A DNA stretch of 64,000 nucleotides. Source: Arthrobacter sp. DNA4 (GTDB taxonomy: Bacteria > Actinomycetota > Actinomycetes > Actinomycetales > Micrococcaceae). Below, one piece after another: positions 1 through 7,628 of the stretch (position 1 is its first letter; every line of letters begins with the position of its first letter). The notes below the pieces were generated by a model, which saw nothing but the letters and a program-made list of their open reading frames with translations, was not told the DNA's origin and did no database searches. The stretch covers positions 4,340,001 through 4,404,000 of the forward strand of contig NZ_CP101466.1 of the NCBI RefSeq assembly GCF_024362385.1, given 5' to 3'. A program made the translations under genes and the position numbers.

Positions 1-2
1 CC

Positions 3-554
3 GCCGCCCTGTCCTCGCTGAACGCCGGGCTCTACTCCACCGGCCGGATCCTGCGCTCCATGTCCGTGAACGGTTCGGCCCCCAAGTTCGCCTCCCGCAT
101 GAACAAGGCAGGCGTCCCCTACGGCGGCATCGCCATCACCGCCGTCGTCTCCCTCCTCGGCGTCCCGCTGAACTACCTCGTCCCGGCCGACGCCTTCGAG
201 ATCGTGCTGAACATCGCCTCCGTGGGCATCATTATGACCTGGGCCACCATCGTCCTCTGCCAGATCCAGCTCAAACGCTGGGCGGACAAGGGCTGGGTGG
301 AGCGCCCCTCCTTCCGGATGTTCGGCGCCCCCTACACCGGCTACCTGTCGCTGGTCTTCCTCGTCGGCGTCCTGGTCATGGTCTTCATCGACTCACCCCT
401 GACCATGCTCGTCACCGCCATCGCGTCCGTGCTCATGGTCATCGGCTGGTACGCCTGCCGCCACCGCATCCGCCAAATCGCCGAAACCCGCGAAGGCTTC
501 ACCGGGACGTCCCCGGTAGTCGCCAATGCGGCGGCTGACACCTTCAAGAAGTAA
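3..554 (+). CDS. amino acid permease, C-terminal part (5' end outside window)
   Basis: The reading frame is already open at base 3 and runs to the stop at 552-554, so only about the last 183 residues are present. The segment has several hydrophobic stretches and the sequence NAGLYSTGRILRSMS, typical of APC-superfamily amino acid/proton symporters of the GABA/asparagine permease (GabP/AnsP) type. These import an amino acid across the cytoplasmic membrane with protons. The substrate cannot be told from this part. A strong hairpin terminator follows, and the convergent gene beyond it is gamma-glutamyltransferase, which would release amino acids outside the cell; a shared role in amino acid use is inference. 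Confidence 0.85.
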   Translation, partial: AALSSLNAGLYSTGRILRSMSVNGSAPKFASRMNKAGVPYGGIAITAVVSLLGVPLNYLVPADAFEIVLNIASVGIIMTWATIVLCQIQLKRWADKGWVERPSFRMFGAPYTGYLSLVFLVGVLVMVFIDSPLTMLVTAIASVLMVIGWYACRHRIRQIAETREGFTGTSPVVANAAADTFKK

Positions 555-567
555 CTGCCTTAAACGT

Positions 568-625
568 CCGACGGCGGCACCTGGGTTCTGGAAGTCCGGA
601 ACCCAAGTGCCGCCGTCGGGGTTTT
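568..625. terminator. bidirectional hairpin terminator between permease and ggt
   Basis: A long inverted repeat has arms at about 568-588 and 599-619, with CCGACGGCGGCAC pairing to GTGCCGCCGTCGG. GGTTTT follows on the plus strand and TTTA on the minus strand. It lies between two convergent genes and can serve both. Confidence 0.85.
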
Positions 626-642
626 AAAGGTGCCTCAGCCCG

Positions 643-2475
643 TCACTTGGACGGCTTGACCACCATGGCCGATCCGCCGCCGCGCCTGACCGGCTCGGCT
701 GCGGCCAGGGTCCGTCCGTCGTCGAGGAACTCGATGGCGGTGGCGGCCCCGATCTCCGAGGCGGACGTGAACGAGTCACCCGACGGCGTCAGGATGTGGC
801 CGAACCGGGACGTCAGGGCCGGCCCGTACTTGTCGATGAACGCCGGCTCTGCGGTCACCTTCTCGGTGTTCCGCTGGGAAGCCCGGGGGGCCGCAATGGC
901 ATCCGGGATGCTCATGCCCAGGTCAATGCGGTTGACGATCGTCTGCAGGACGGTGGTGATGATGGTGGAGCCGCCCGGGGAACCCAGTGCCAGGAACGGC
1001 TTGCCGTCCTCCAGCAGGATGGTGGGCGACATGGACGACCGCGGCCGCTTGCCCGGCTCAATCCGGTTGGGGTCCTCGGCGCTGTAAACCGTGGAGAAGT
1101 CGGTGAGCTCGTTGTTCAGCAGGAACCCGCGGCCGGGAACAACCATGCCGGAGCCGCCGGTCTGTTCGATGGTCAGCGTGTACTCCACCACGTTGCCCCA
1201 CTTGTCCGAGACGGTCATGTTGGTGGTGGAGATGTTCTCCGTGTCCTTCTCATCGGCGAGCGCCGCCGGTTCCGCCGGGCAGGTTCCGTCGTAGGAGGTG
1301 ACGTTGCCGGGCTTCACGGGTTTGGGTGCCGCGTGGTTGGGGTCGAGCTCGCAGGCGCGTTCCTTGCCGAAGACGGGATCGGTCAGCGCTTCGGTGGGCA
1401 CGTCCACGAAAGCGGGGTCACCCACGTATTTCCCCCTGTCCGCGAAGGCCAGGGCGCTGGCCTCGAGGTAGTGGTGCAGCACAGCCGGCTGGTCTGCCTT
1501 GAGGCCGGGCAGGTCGAACACGTCCAGGATGTTCAGCGACTCCCCTACCGTGGTGCCGCCGCTGCTTGAAGGTGCCATGCCGTAAACGTCATAGCCGCGG
1601 TAGTTCACGTGCGTGGGGTCCTGGTCCAGGGCCTCGTAGTAAGCCAGGTCATCGGTGGTCATGGAACCCACCGGGACGGGGAGCTTGGTGTCCGGGGACT
1701 TGGGCGGATTCTGCACCGTCTTGGCGATCTCCTCGGCGAGCGGGCCGGTGTAGAACGCGCTCATGCCCTTGCGGGCCAGCAGGCGATAGGTGTCCGCGAG
1801 GTCGTGGTTCTGGAAGACCGAACCCACTTCGGGCAGCTTGCCACCCTGCAGATACAGGTCCTTGGTGGAGGTGAAGGCCTCGAACCTCGCCTGGTTGTCT
1901 GCGGTTTGGCTGCGGAACGTCTCATCCACCACGAACCCGCGGTCTGCCACCTTGATGGCAGGTTTCAGTGCATCCCCCAGGCTGATGCTGCCCCAGCGTT
2001 CCAGTGCCCGCTCCCAGGTGGCGGGCGTACCGGGAACGCCCACGGAGACACCACTGGTGACGAGCTCCGGGGTGAACCGGTACGGCTTGCCGGTAGCGGG
2101 ATCGATGAAGGCATCCTGCTTGATTCCTGCCGGCGCCGTTTCCCGGCCGTCGATGGTGCTGACCTTCCCGGACTTGGCGTCGTAGTAGACGAAATAGCCG
2201 CCACCGCCGATCCCGGCGCTGTACGGCTCGGTAACTCCAAGGGTGGCTGCCGCGGCAACGGCCGCATCCACCGCGTTCCCGCCCTTGCGGAGGACCTCGA
2301 TGGCTGCCGCTGATGCTTCCGGGTCCACCGTACTGACCGCGCCGCCGTAGCCGGTGGCCGTGGGGTCCTTGTCTGTCTGCCGGGGATCGGCCGAAGCGGG
2401 GCTGATGGCCCCCGTGGTGACGCTCATTGCCAGCGCCGCAGTAACAGCTGCGAGCCGGCGTCCGAGATGTGGCAT
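643..2475 (-). CDS. ggt: gamma-glutamyltransferase, exported
   Basis: GGT cleaves gamma-glutamyl bonds such as that of glutathione and transfers or hydrolyses the glutamyl group; it is an N-terminal nucleophile hydrolase that cuts itself into two subunits. The chosen start at 2475 has an AGGAG ribosome site five bases upstream and gives 610 residues beginning with a signal peptide (MPHLGRRLAAVTAALAMSVT, ending near SPASA). The autoprocessing and catalytic threonine lies in the STTNMTVSD motif near residue 417, and PRSSMSPTI near 478 and the Gly-Gly pair near 441 match the active site of the family. Length is normal. It is divergent from ldh, with a TAGCGT -10 candidate in the shared 86-bp spacer. 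Confidence 0.93.
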   Translation of the reverse strand: MPHLGRRLAAVTAALAMSVTTGAISPASADPRQTDKDPTATGYGGAVSTVDPEASAAAIEVLRKGGNAVDAAVAAAATLGVTEPYSAGIGGGGYFVYYDAKSGKVSTIDGRETAPAGIKQDAFIDPATGKPYRFTPELVTSGVSVGVPGTPATWERALERWGSISLGDALKPAIKVADRGFVVDETFRSQTADNQARFEAFTSTKDLYLQGGKLPEVGSVFQNHDLADTYRLLARKGMSAFYTGPLAEEIAKTVQNPPKSPDTKLPVPVGSMTTDDLAYYEALDQDPTHVNYRGYDVYGMAPSSSGGTTVGESLNILDVFDLPGLKADQPAVLHHYLEASALAFADRGKYVGDPAFVDVPTEALTDPVFGKERACELDPNHAAPKPVKPGNVTSYDGTCPAEPAALADEKDTENISTTNMTVSDKWGNVVEYTLTIEQTGGSGMVVPGRGFLLNNELTDFSTVYSAEDPNRIEPGKRPRSSMSPTILLEDGKPFLALGSPGGSTIITTVLQTIVNRIDLGMSIPDAIAAPRASQRNTEKVTAEPAFIDKYGPALTSRFGHILTPSGDSFTSASEIGAATAIEFLDDGRTLAAAEPVRRGGGSAMVVKPSK

Positions 2476-2561
2476 GGTGGCTCCTAAAGGGATATTGAGT
2501 GATGTGGGCCACGCTACTCTTCGGGTAAGACACACTCAACGACTCCGGAAGGAAGGGCACC

Positions 2562-3509
2562 ATGCCAGGATCCAAACTCGCCGTGATGGGCGCCGCCAGC
2601 GTCGGCACCTCGCTGGCATACGCGGCACTGATCCGTGGTTCGGCCAGCAGCATCGCATTGTTCGATGTCAACGCGCCCAAAGCGGAGGCGGAAGCCCTGG
2701 ACCTTGCCCATGGCAGCCAGTTCGCTGCGGCGTCGGCCACGGTTGCCGGCGGCGGGGATATCGCCGTCACGGAAGGCGCCGACGTCGTGGTCATCACGGC
2801 CGGTGCCAAGCAGAACCCGGGCCAGAGCCGGCTGGACCTGGTAAGCACCAATGTGCGGATCCTTGAACAGCTGATGCCGCCGCTGCTTGAGCGGGCACCG
2901 GACGCCGTCTACGTGCTCGTGACCAACCCGTGCGACGTCCTGACGGTGGCGGCCCAGCGGATTTCCGGGCTGCCCCCGGAACGGATCTTCTCCTCCGGCA
3001 CCGTGCTGGATACGTCCCGGCTGCGCTGGCTGCTCGCCCGCCGGGCAGGTGTTTCCGTCTCCAGCGTCCATGCCAGCATGGTGGGCGAGCACGGCGACAC
3101 CGAATTCCCGCTCTGGTCCGGCGCCACCATTGGCCCGGTGCCCATCCGCGAGTGGACAGAAGGCGGCGAGCGGATCTTCACGCCCGAATACCTCGCCGAC
3201 ACTGCCACGGAAGTGGTGCAGGCCGCCTACAAGGTCATCGCCGGCAAGGGGGCCACGAACTACGCCATCGGCCTGTCCGGCGCCCGCATCGTGGAGGCGC
3301 TCCTGCGCGACGACAATGCCGTCCTGCCGGTTTCCACGGTCCTGTCGGGGCTGCACGGGATCTCCGGGGTGGCCCTGTCCCTGCCCAGCGTGGTGGGCCG
3401 CGGCGGCGTGCACCGCGTCCTGGAAACGCCCATGGACGACGGCGAGCTGGCGGCACTGCGGCGCTCCGCGGACACCCTGCGCCACACCATGGACGCGCTG
3501 GGCCTCTGA
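2562..3509 (+). CDS. ldh: L-lactate dehydrogenase
   Basis: The 315-residue protein has the N-terminal Rossmann motif (GAASVGTSLA), the active-site loop GAKQNPGQSR with Gln84 and Arg90, the substrate arginine Arg153 in LDTSRLR, and the catalytic histidine His177 in GEHGD. In this family Gln at the position of residue 84 marks lactate/pyruvate specificity, while malate dehydrogenases have Arg. It interconverts pyruvate and L-lactate with NADH in the cytoplasm. The ATG follows a GGAAGGAAGGG ribosome site. A TACTCT -10 candidate lies at 2514-2519 in the spacer shared with divergent ggt. Confidence 0.92.
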   Translation: MPGSKLAVMGAASVGTSLAYAALIRGSASSIALFDVNAPKAEAEALDLAHGSQFAAASATVAGGGDIAVTEGADVVVITAGAKQNPGQSRLDLVSTNVRILEQLMPPLLERAPDAVYVLVTNPCDVLTVAAQRISGLPPERIFSSGTVLDTSRLRWLLARRAGVSVSSVHASMVGEHGDTEFPLWSGATIGPVPIREWTEGGERIFTPEYLADTATEVVQAAYKVIAGKGATNYAIGLSGARIVEALLRDDNAVLPVSTVLSGLHGISGVALSLPSVVGRGGVHRVLETPMDDGELAALRRSADTLRHTMDALGL

Positions 3510-3631
3510 AAGGGCGTCATGCAACGCCGCCGCAACCCTCCCGGGCGGCGGGTTCGCATAAGCTCACTTCCAGGTGCCAAACGCTGACCCGAACACGGCT
3601 GGCTCAACGACGAACCAACAGGAGTAAACCC

Positions 3632-4946
3632 ATGACCAACTGGCGGATCAGGGATTTCCATTCGGCTGACCTGGACGGCATCCTGCACCTGTGGGAGACG
3701 CTGAAGGCCCACAACGTCGAGCCCGTCTATGCCCTGTCCGAGGTCCTCGCGTCCTGCGAGAAGGACCACGCCGTGGTCGCCGTGCAGGGCGAACAGGTGG
3801 TGGGCGCCGCCGTCGGACGTGCCGCCCACGACCAGGGCTGGATCGTGTTCCTGGCCACCCTGCCCGAGTACCGCGGCCGCGGCATCGGCACGTCACTGTT
3901 GGCCGCCGTCGAAAACCGCATGGCCCCGCACGGCCTGAACAAGCTCTCGGCGCTGATGCCGGAATCCGAAACCCGGGTGGAGGCGTTCCTGGGCCGCGGC
4001 TTCGCGCTCAAGAAGAACCTCCGCTACTTCGAACGCACCATCCCGGTCCAGCGCCAGGAGCTGGGCGCCCTTGGCCAGCTCGGCGGCCGCGTCCTGGCGC
4101 GTGATCTCTGGGAAAACGTGGCCGGCATGCGCAAGGAAAAGGAACTGCTCGAACGCCGCCTGGTGCTTCCGCTCGCCGAGGCGGACCTGGCTGATGAATT
4201 CGGCGTGGTGCCGCCGCGCGCCGTCGTCCTCTTCGGTCCGCCCGGGACCGGCAAGACCACCTTCGCCAAGGCAATCGCCTCCCGGCTCGAATGGCCATTC
4301 GTGGAAGTGTTCCCCTCCCGGCTGGTAGCGATCCCCAGGGACTGGCGGCGCGCTCCGCGAAACTTTCCTGGAGATCGCCGAGCTGGAGCACGCCGTGGTG
4401 TTCATCGACGAGGTGGAGGAGATCGCCTCCCAGCGGGCCGGGGACCCGCCGTCGCCGCTGCAGGGCGTGACCAACGAGCTGCTGAAGATCATCCCCGCAT
4501 TCCGCGAACAGCCCGGCAGGCTCCTGGTCTGCGCCACCAACTTCATCCGCGCCCTGGACTCCGCCTTCCTGCGCCACGGCCGGTTCGACTACGTCATTCC
4601 CATCGGGCTGCCGGACCGGCAGGCACGCGAGGCCATGTGGCAGCGCTTCATTCCCGCCGCCGTCGTGGACGCTGTAGATGTGGAGCTCCTGGTGGAACGC
4701 ACGGAGGGCTTTTCGCCGGCAGACATTGAGTATGCCGCCCGCAGCGCCTCCCAGCGGGCGCTGGAGAAAGCAGTGTACGACGACGGCGGGCTGGCCTCGG
4801 GGGGCGATGTTTCGGTCCGGGAGGCAGTCCGGAAGGGCCCCTCCACCCAGGACTACCTCGATGCCATTGGTGATACCCGGACTACCGTGAGCGCCGAAGT
4901 GCAGGCTGATTTCCTCGAGGACATCGAGGCGCTGGGGCGGGTCTAG
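3632..4946 (+). pseudogene. GNAT acetyltransferase-AAA+ ATPase fusion, reading frame broken
   Basis: The frame opens at ATG 3632 after a GGAG site. Residues 1-150 form a GNAT domain with acetyl-CoA loop RGRGIG (81-86). From about 170 an AAA+ domain follows with Walker A GPPGTGKTT (202-210). After EVFPSRL (near 4322) the frame is lost; the rest of the ATPase is in another frame from about 4351, with Walker B VVFIDEVEE, sensor ATN and arginine-finger region RHGRFD, ending at 4946. A short piece in the third frame, GSDPQGLAA, fits between them, so restoring one base near 4323 and one near 4350 would rejoin everything. Either this is a decayed gene or two G/C-run sequencing errors. The acetylation target and the role of the ATPase are unknown. 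Confidence 0.75.
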
Positions 4947-5022
4947 CCGCCGGTTGTCCGGGCCGCCGCGCCGGGACTTTTGCCCCTTTGCCCGGTCCTG
5001 TCAGGACGCCAGAGTGGTGGGT

Positions 5023-5565
5023 ATGGCAAAGATTCTGATCCCCTATGGGACCACCGAGGGCCAGACGGCCCGGATCGCCGAGTACATCTCCGATGTGCTG
5101 CAGGCCCGCGGCCATGAGGCCGGGACGCTGGACCTCAAGCATGCCGCCCACGACCTCCCTGGCGGCTATGACGGCGTCATCGTGGGTGCTTCCATCCACG
5201 CCGGAAAGCACGAGGGATTCGTGGCGGATTTCGTCCGCAGGAACCGGGATGCCCTGGAGCAGGTGCCGGCCGCCCTGTTTTCCGTCAGCCTCTCCGCGCA
5301 TGGGGACCCGGAAGAGGCGGAGAGACGCGTTGCTGAGTTCGAGGACAGTACCGGCTGGCACCCCGCCAAGGTGGCGTTGTTTGGCGGGGCCCTCCTCTAC
5401 ACCCAGTACGGGTTCCTCAAACGGATGATGATGAAGAATATCGTCAGCGGCCAGGGCAGCACCGATACGGATACCGGCCGCGACTACATCTACACCGAGT
5501 GGGACGGCGTGCGGCGGTTCGCGGAGGAATTCGTGGCCCCCTTCGAGCAGAAGGCGCCGGAGTAG
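5023..5565 (+). CDS. flavodoxin-domain protein, protoporphyrinogen oxidase (HemG)-like
   Basis: The 180-residue protein starts with ILIPYGTTEGQTARIAEYI, the phosphate-binding loop of flavodoxins that holds FMN, followed by the alternating beta/alpha pattern through GVIVGASIHAGKH and ALFGGALLYTQYGF, which resemble the menaquinone-dependent protoporphyrinogen oxidase HemG and its flavodoxin-domain relatives. It probably carries electrons in the cytoplasm. No haem gene lies beside it, so a haem role is not supported by context. The start at 5023 is chosen because the family begins directly with the flavodoxin strand; the ribosome site (GGTGG) is weak. It converges tightly on the small HTH gene at 5577. 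Confidence 0.75.
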   Translation: MAKILIPYGTTEGQTARIAEYISDVLQARGHEAGTLDLKHAAHDLPGGYDGVIVGASIHAGKHEGFVADFVRRNRDALEQVPAALFSVSLSAHGDPEEAERRVAEFEDSTGWHPAKVALFGGALLYTQYGFLKRMMMKNIVSGQGSTDTDTGRDYIYTEWDGVRRFAEEFVAPFEQKAPE

Positions 5566-5576
5566 GCGCGGCCGCC

Positions 5577-5777
5577 TTACCGCTTGCCGTACTTCCGGTG
5601 GACGGCCTGCTTGCTGACGCCCAGGCAGAGGGCGATCGCTTCCCAGGACAATCCGGCCTGGCGCGCACTGCGGACCAGGGCCGATTCGGCCCGGCTCACT
5701 TCCCTCTGCAACTCCGCGACAGCATGCAGCGCCTCGGCCGGCCCTTTGCCGTCCATCGATCCAACCAGCGTCTTCAT
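5577..5777 (-). CDS. small helix-turn-helix DNA-binding protein
   Basis: This 66-residue protein ends in a clear helix-turn-helix: RQAGLSWEAIALCLGVSKQAVHRKYGKR. The N-terminal half (AVAELQREVSRAESALVRSARQ) is probably a dimerising helix. The start at 5777 is chosen because GGAGGTGG lies just upstream; longer starts at 5792 or 5861 would run into the promoter. A promoter (TTGACG, 17 bp, TAATGT) and two GTCAAC-N4-GTTGAC palindromes sit immediately upstream, which suggests autorepression. Function is not known. Neighbours (flavodoxin, gluQRS) give no clear target. Confidence 0.7.
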   Translation of the reverse strand: MKTLVGSMDGKGPAEALHAVAELQREVSRAESALVRSARQAGLSWEAIALCLGVSKQAVHRKYGKR

Positions 5778-5793
5778 CCGGTCCACCTCCATG

Positions 5794-5841
5794 GCGTCAA
5801 CATTAGTTGACGCAGCGGGGGGCGTCAACGTTTGTTGACGT
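5794..5841 (-). promoter_or_regulatory. promoter with two identical-type palindromic operators
   Basis: GCGTCAAC-ATTA-GTTGACGC (5794-5813) is a perfect 8+4+8 inverted repeat. GCGTCAAC-GTTT-GTTGACGT (5822-5841) is a second copy, its centre 28 bp away. On the minus strand TTGACG (5828-5823), 17 bp and TAATGT (5805-5800) form a good promoter, so one operator covers the -35 box and the other the -10 box of the small HTH gene. The outer copy also overlaps the last codons of gluQRS. Confidence 0.75.
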
Positions 5842-6721
5842 CCAGGGGCTCCCAGACCCACGGCTCCCGGGGCAGGGCGGCGGGGCAGAATGCGGGCAGC
5901 GCCTGCTCCAGCGTCCCGCCCGGCAGCCCAACGGAGGCAAGCAGCCTGTCCCGGACCTCCTCCACCCCCACCCCGGAGTGAGCCAGGTCCGCAAGCGTGA
6001 CCGCACCGTCGCGCTTGGCCAGCCGCGCGCCGTCTTGATTTACCACCAGGGGAACATGGGCATATTCCGGTATGGGAATGTTTAAAAGCGAGGCGAGATA
6101 GGCCTGCCGCGGCGTGGACGGGAGCAGGTCATCACCGCGAACCACCTGGTCGATGCCCTGCTCGGCATCATCCACCACCACGGCGAGGTTGTAGGCCGTG
6201 ACGCCATCGTTGCGCCGCAGCACAAAGTCGTCCACCAGGCCGGTGAACCGGCCATGGAGGACGTCGGTCACGGTGAACTCGGCGACCTCGGCCCGCAGCC
6301 TGAGGGCTGAGGGCCGGATGGAGCGCTTGAACTCCAGCTCAGCGCGGTCCAGGTTGCGGCAGGTCCCGGGGTAGGCGCCCTGCGGGGCATGCGGTGCCGA
6401 CGCAGCCTCCTGGATCTCGCGGCGCGTGCAGAAACAGTCATAGGTCAGGCCCGCGTCCTGGAGGCGGGCGATCGCTTCAGCGTAGAGGGGGGCGCGCGCC
6501 GTCTGCCTTACGGCGTCACCGTCCCAGGTGACGCCGATGGCGGCCAGGTCCCGCAACTGCTCCGCTTCCGCGCCCGTGCGGGCACGGTCCAGGTCCTCCA
6601 CCCGCAGCAGGAAGGCGCGGCCTGTGGAGCGGGCGAAGAGCCAGGCGAGAATGGCGGTGCGCAGGTTCCCGACATGCAGTTCACCGGAGGGGCTGGGGGC
6701 GAAACGGCCGTCACGGGTCAT
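5825..6721 (-). CDS. gluQ: glutamyl-Q tRNA(Asp) synthetase
   Basis: The 298-residue protein is a truncated glutamyl-tRNA synthetase: it has the HIGH-type motif PSPSGELHVGN (10-19), the KMSKS counterpart KRDGA (236-240) and the zinc site CFC...YPGTC (Cys97, Cys99, Cys121), but lacks the anticodon-binding domain of a full GluRS (about 470 residues or more). GluQRS charges the queuosine base in the anticodon of tRNA-Asp with glutamate. The start has no ribosome site; a TAGGGT -10 element at 6734-6729 lies seven bases upstream, suggesting a leaderless mRNA. The 3' end overlaps the operator of the next gene. Confidence 0.92.
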   Translation of the reverse strand: MTRDGRFAPSPSGELHVGNLRTAILAWLFARSTGRAFLLRVEDLDRARTGAEAEQLRDLAAIGVTWDGDAVRQTARAPLYAEAIARLQDAGLTYDCFCTRREIQEAASAPHAPQGAYPGTCRNLDRAELEFKRSIRPSALRLRAEVAEFTVTDVLHGRFTGLVDDFVLRRNDGVTAYNLAVVVDDAEQGIDQVVRGDDLLPSTPRQAYLASLLNIPIPEYAHVPLVVNQDGARLAKRDGAVTLADLAHSGVGVEEVRDRLLASVGLPGGTLEQALPAFCPAALPREPWVWEPLDVNKR

Positions 6722-6747
6722 GACACCAACCCTAGACCGAATAACAC

Positions 6748-6806
6748 AAGAGCCCCTCAGCTACCGATGACTGCGGAAGTCCGACGTCGGTAGCTCAGGG
6801 GCTCTT
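6748..6806. terminator. 20-bp stem-loop, probable terminator of a minus-strand small gene
   Basis: The arms at 6748-6767 (AAGAGCCCCTCAGCTACCGA) and 6787-6806 pair over 20 bp with one mismatch around a 19-nt loop. The minus strand continues TTGTGTTATT. A terminator has no purpose between gluQRS (minus) and lrp (plus), which diverge, but makes sense if a short minus-strand gene ends just upstream (6843). Confidence 0.6.
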
Positions 6807-6842
6807 GCCGTGTTTGCAGAGTGAGCATGGTGTGAACAAGTC

Positions 6843-6983
6843 TCATCCAGCGGCGGCCTCCTTGCGGGAAGCGGTGTCCAGGGCGCCGGGTGGTGTGCCG
6901 GGAAACCTGTAAGCCTGCGGGTTCCAGCGGTAGCTTTTGCCCTTGTTGCCACTATTTGAGCAGACCTCATACAGTTGGAACAA
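6843..6983 (-). CDS. possible small protein (46 aa), unrecognised
   Basis: This lies in the 319-bp gap 6722-7040. A minus-strand frame with TTG starts at 6986 or 6983 reads FQLYEVCSNSGNKGKSYRW then NPQAYRFPGTPPGALDTASR and ends KEAAAG at 6843. Third codon positions are mostly G/C as in real genes here, the composition is sensible, and a strong hairpin follows 37 bp after the stop. Weak points are the TTG start, the lack of a clear ribosome site, and a stop codon (TAA) just upstream. An overlapping frame beginning ATG at 7003 (TNPSPACCSNC) might be the true start if a frameshift is present. No function is recognised. Confidence 0.35.
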   Translation of the reverse strand: MFQLYEVCSNSGNKGKSYRWNPQAYRFPGTPPGALDTASRKEAAAG

Positions 6984-7040
6984 CAAGCAGGACTTGGATT
7001 AGTCATTCTGATCAAATCCTGACGATGAAGCAGGCAGGAA

Positions 7041-7508
7041 GTGGTCAGATTGCAGGAACTGGACGCCACGGACAAGCGCATCCTGAACGCCTTGGACGAA
7101 GACCCGCGCATTCCGATCATGGTGCTGGCACAGAAGCTGGGCCTGGCCCGGGGAACCGTGCAGTCGCGGCTGGAACGGATGTCGGCGTCGGGGGCACTCC
7201 GCCCCAACAGCAGCCGCGTACTCCCGTCGGCCCTCGGCAGGGGTGTGGCCGCGGCCGTGAGCGCAGAACTGGACCAGAGCCACCTGAACGAGGCCATCGC
7301 CGCGCTGCGCAGGATCCCCGAAGTCCTCGAGTGCCACGCGCCGGCCGGTGATACCGACCTCCTCATCCGCGTGGTGGCCAAAAGCCCTGACGACCTCTAC
7401 CGGGTCTCCGAAGAAATCCGGCTCTGCCCCGGCATTGTCCGGACGTCCACCAGCATGTTCCTGCGCGAGGTCATCCCATACCGCACCACCGGCCTGCTCG
7501 AAGGATAG
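7041..7508 (+). CDS. Lrp/AsnC family transcriptional regulator
   Basis: The 155-residue protein has the standard layout: an N-terminal winged HTH (DKRILNALDEDPRIPIMVLA then KLGLARGTVQSRLERM) and a C-terminal RAM ligand domain (about 70-150, with GDTDLLIRVVAKSPDDLYRV). Such proteins sense amino acids or related metabolites and form octamers that wrap DNA. The start is GTG 7041. Upstream at 6994-7019 an imperfect repeat (GGATT ... AATCC) could be its own site. No obvious target operon is next to it, so its ligand is unknown. Confidence 0.88.
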   Translation: MVRLQELDATDKRILNALDEDPRIPIMVLAQKLGLARGTVQSRLERMSASGALRPNSSRVLPSALGRGVAAAVSAELDQSHLNEAIAALRRIPEVLECHAPAGDTDLLIRVVAKSPDDLYRVSEEIRLCPGIVRTSTSMFLREVIPYRTTGLLEG

Positions 7509-7541
7509 CCCTCCCCATCGCCGCCGGCCGGCACGCGCCGC

Positions 7542-7628
7542 TAGGCTGGCATCCAGGAATTCACTGGGGGGACAACCATGGCGTGGGACTTTTGCGGCAC
7601 AGACGTCGAAGCTGCGGGCATCCAGTGA
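7542..7628 (+). promoter_or_regulatory. promoter and 16-codon leader ORF before lipoprotein
   Basis: TAGGCT (7542-7547) is a plausible -10 box. A good ribosome site (GGGGGGAC) serves ATG 7578, which encodes only MAWDFCGTDVEAAGIQ and stops at 7626-7628. Its TGA overlaps the GTG (7625) of the lipoprotein in the pattern GTGA, so ribosomes ending the leader could restart on the lipoprotein. Confidence 0.5.

Noticed and set aside
6787..6806. TCGGTAGCTCAGGGG resembles the D-arm of a tRNA
   Set aside because: No acceptor stem, anticodon arm or T-loop (GGTTCGAATCC) follows at the right spacing; it is one arm of the stem-loop at 6748-6806.
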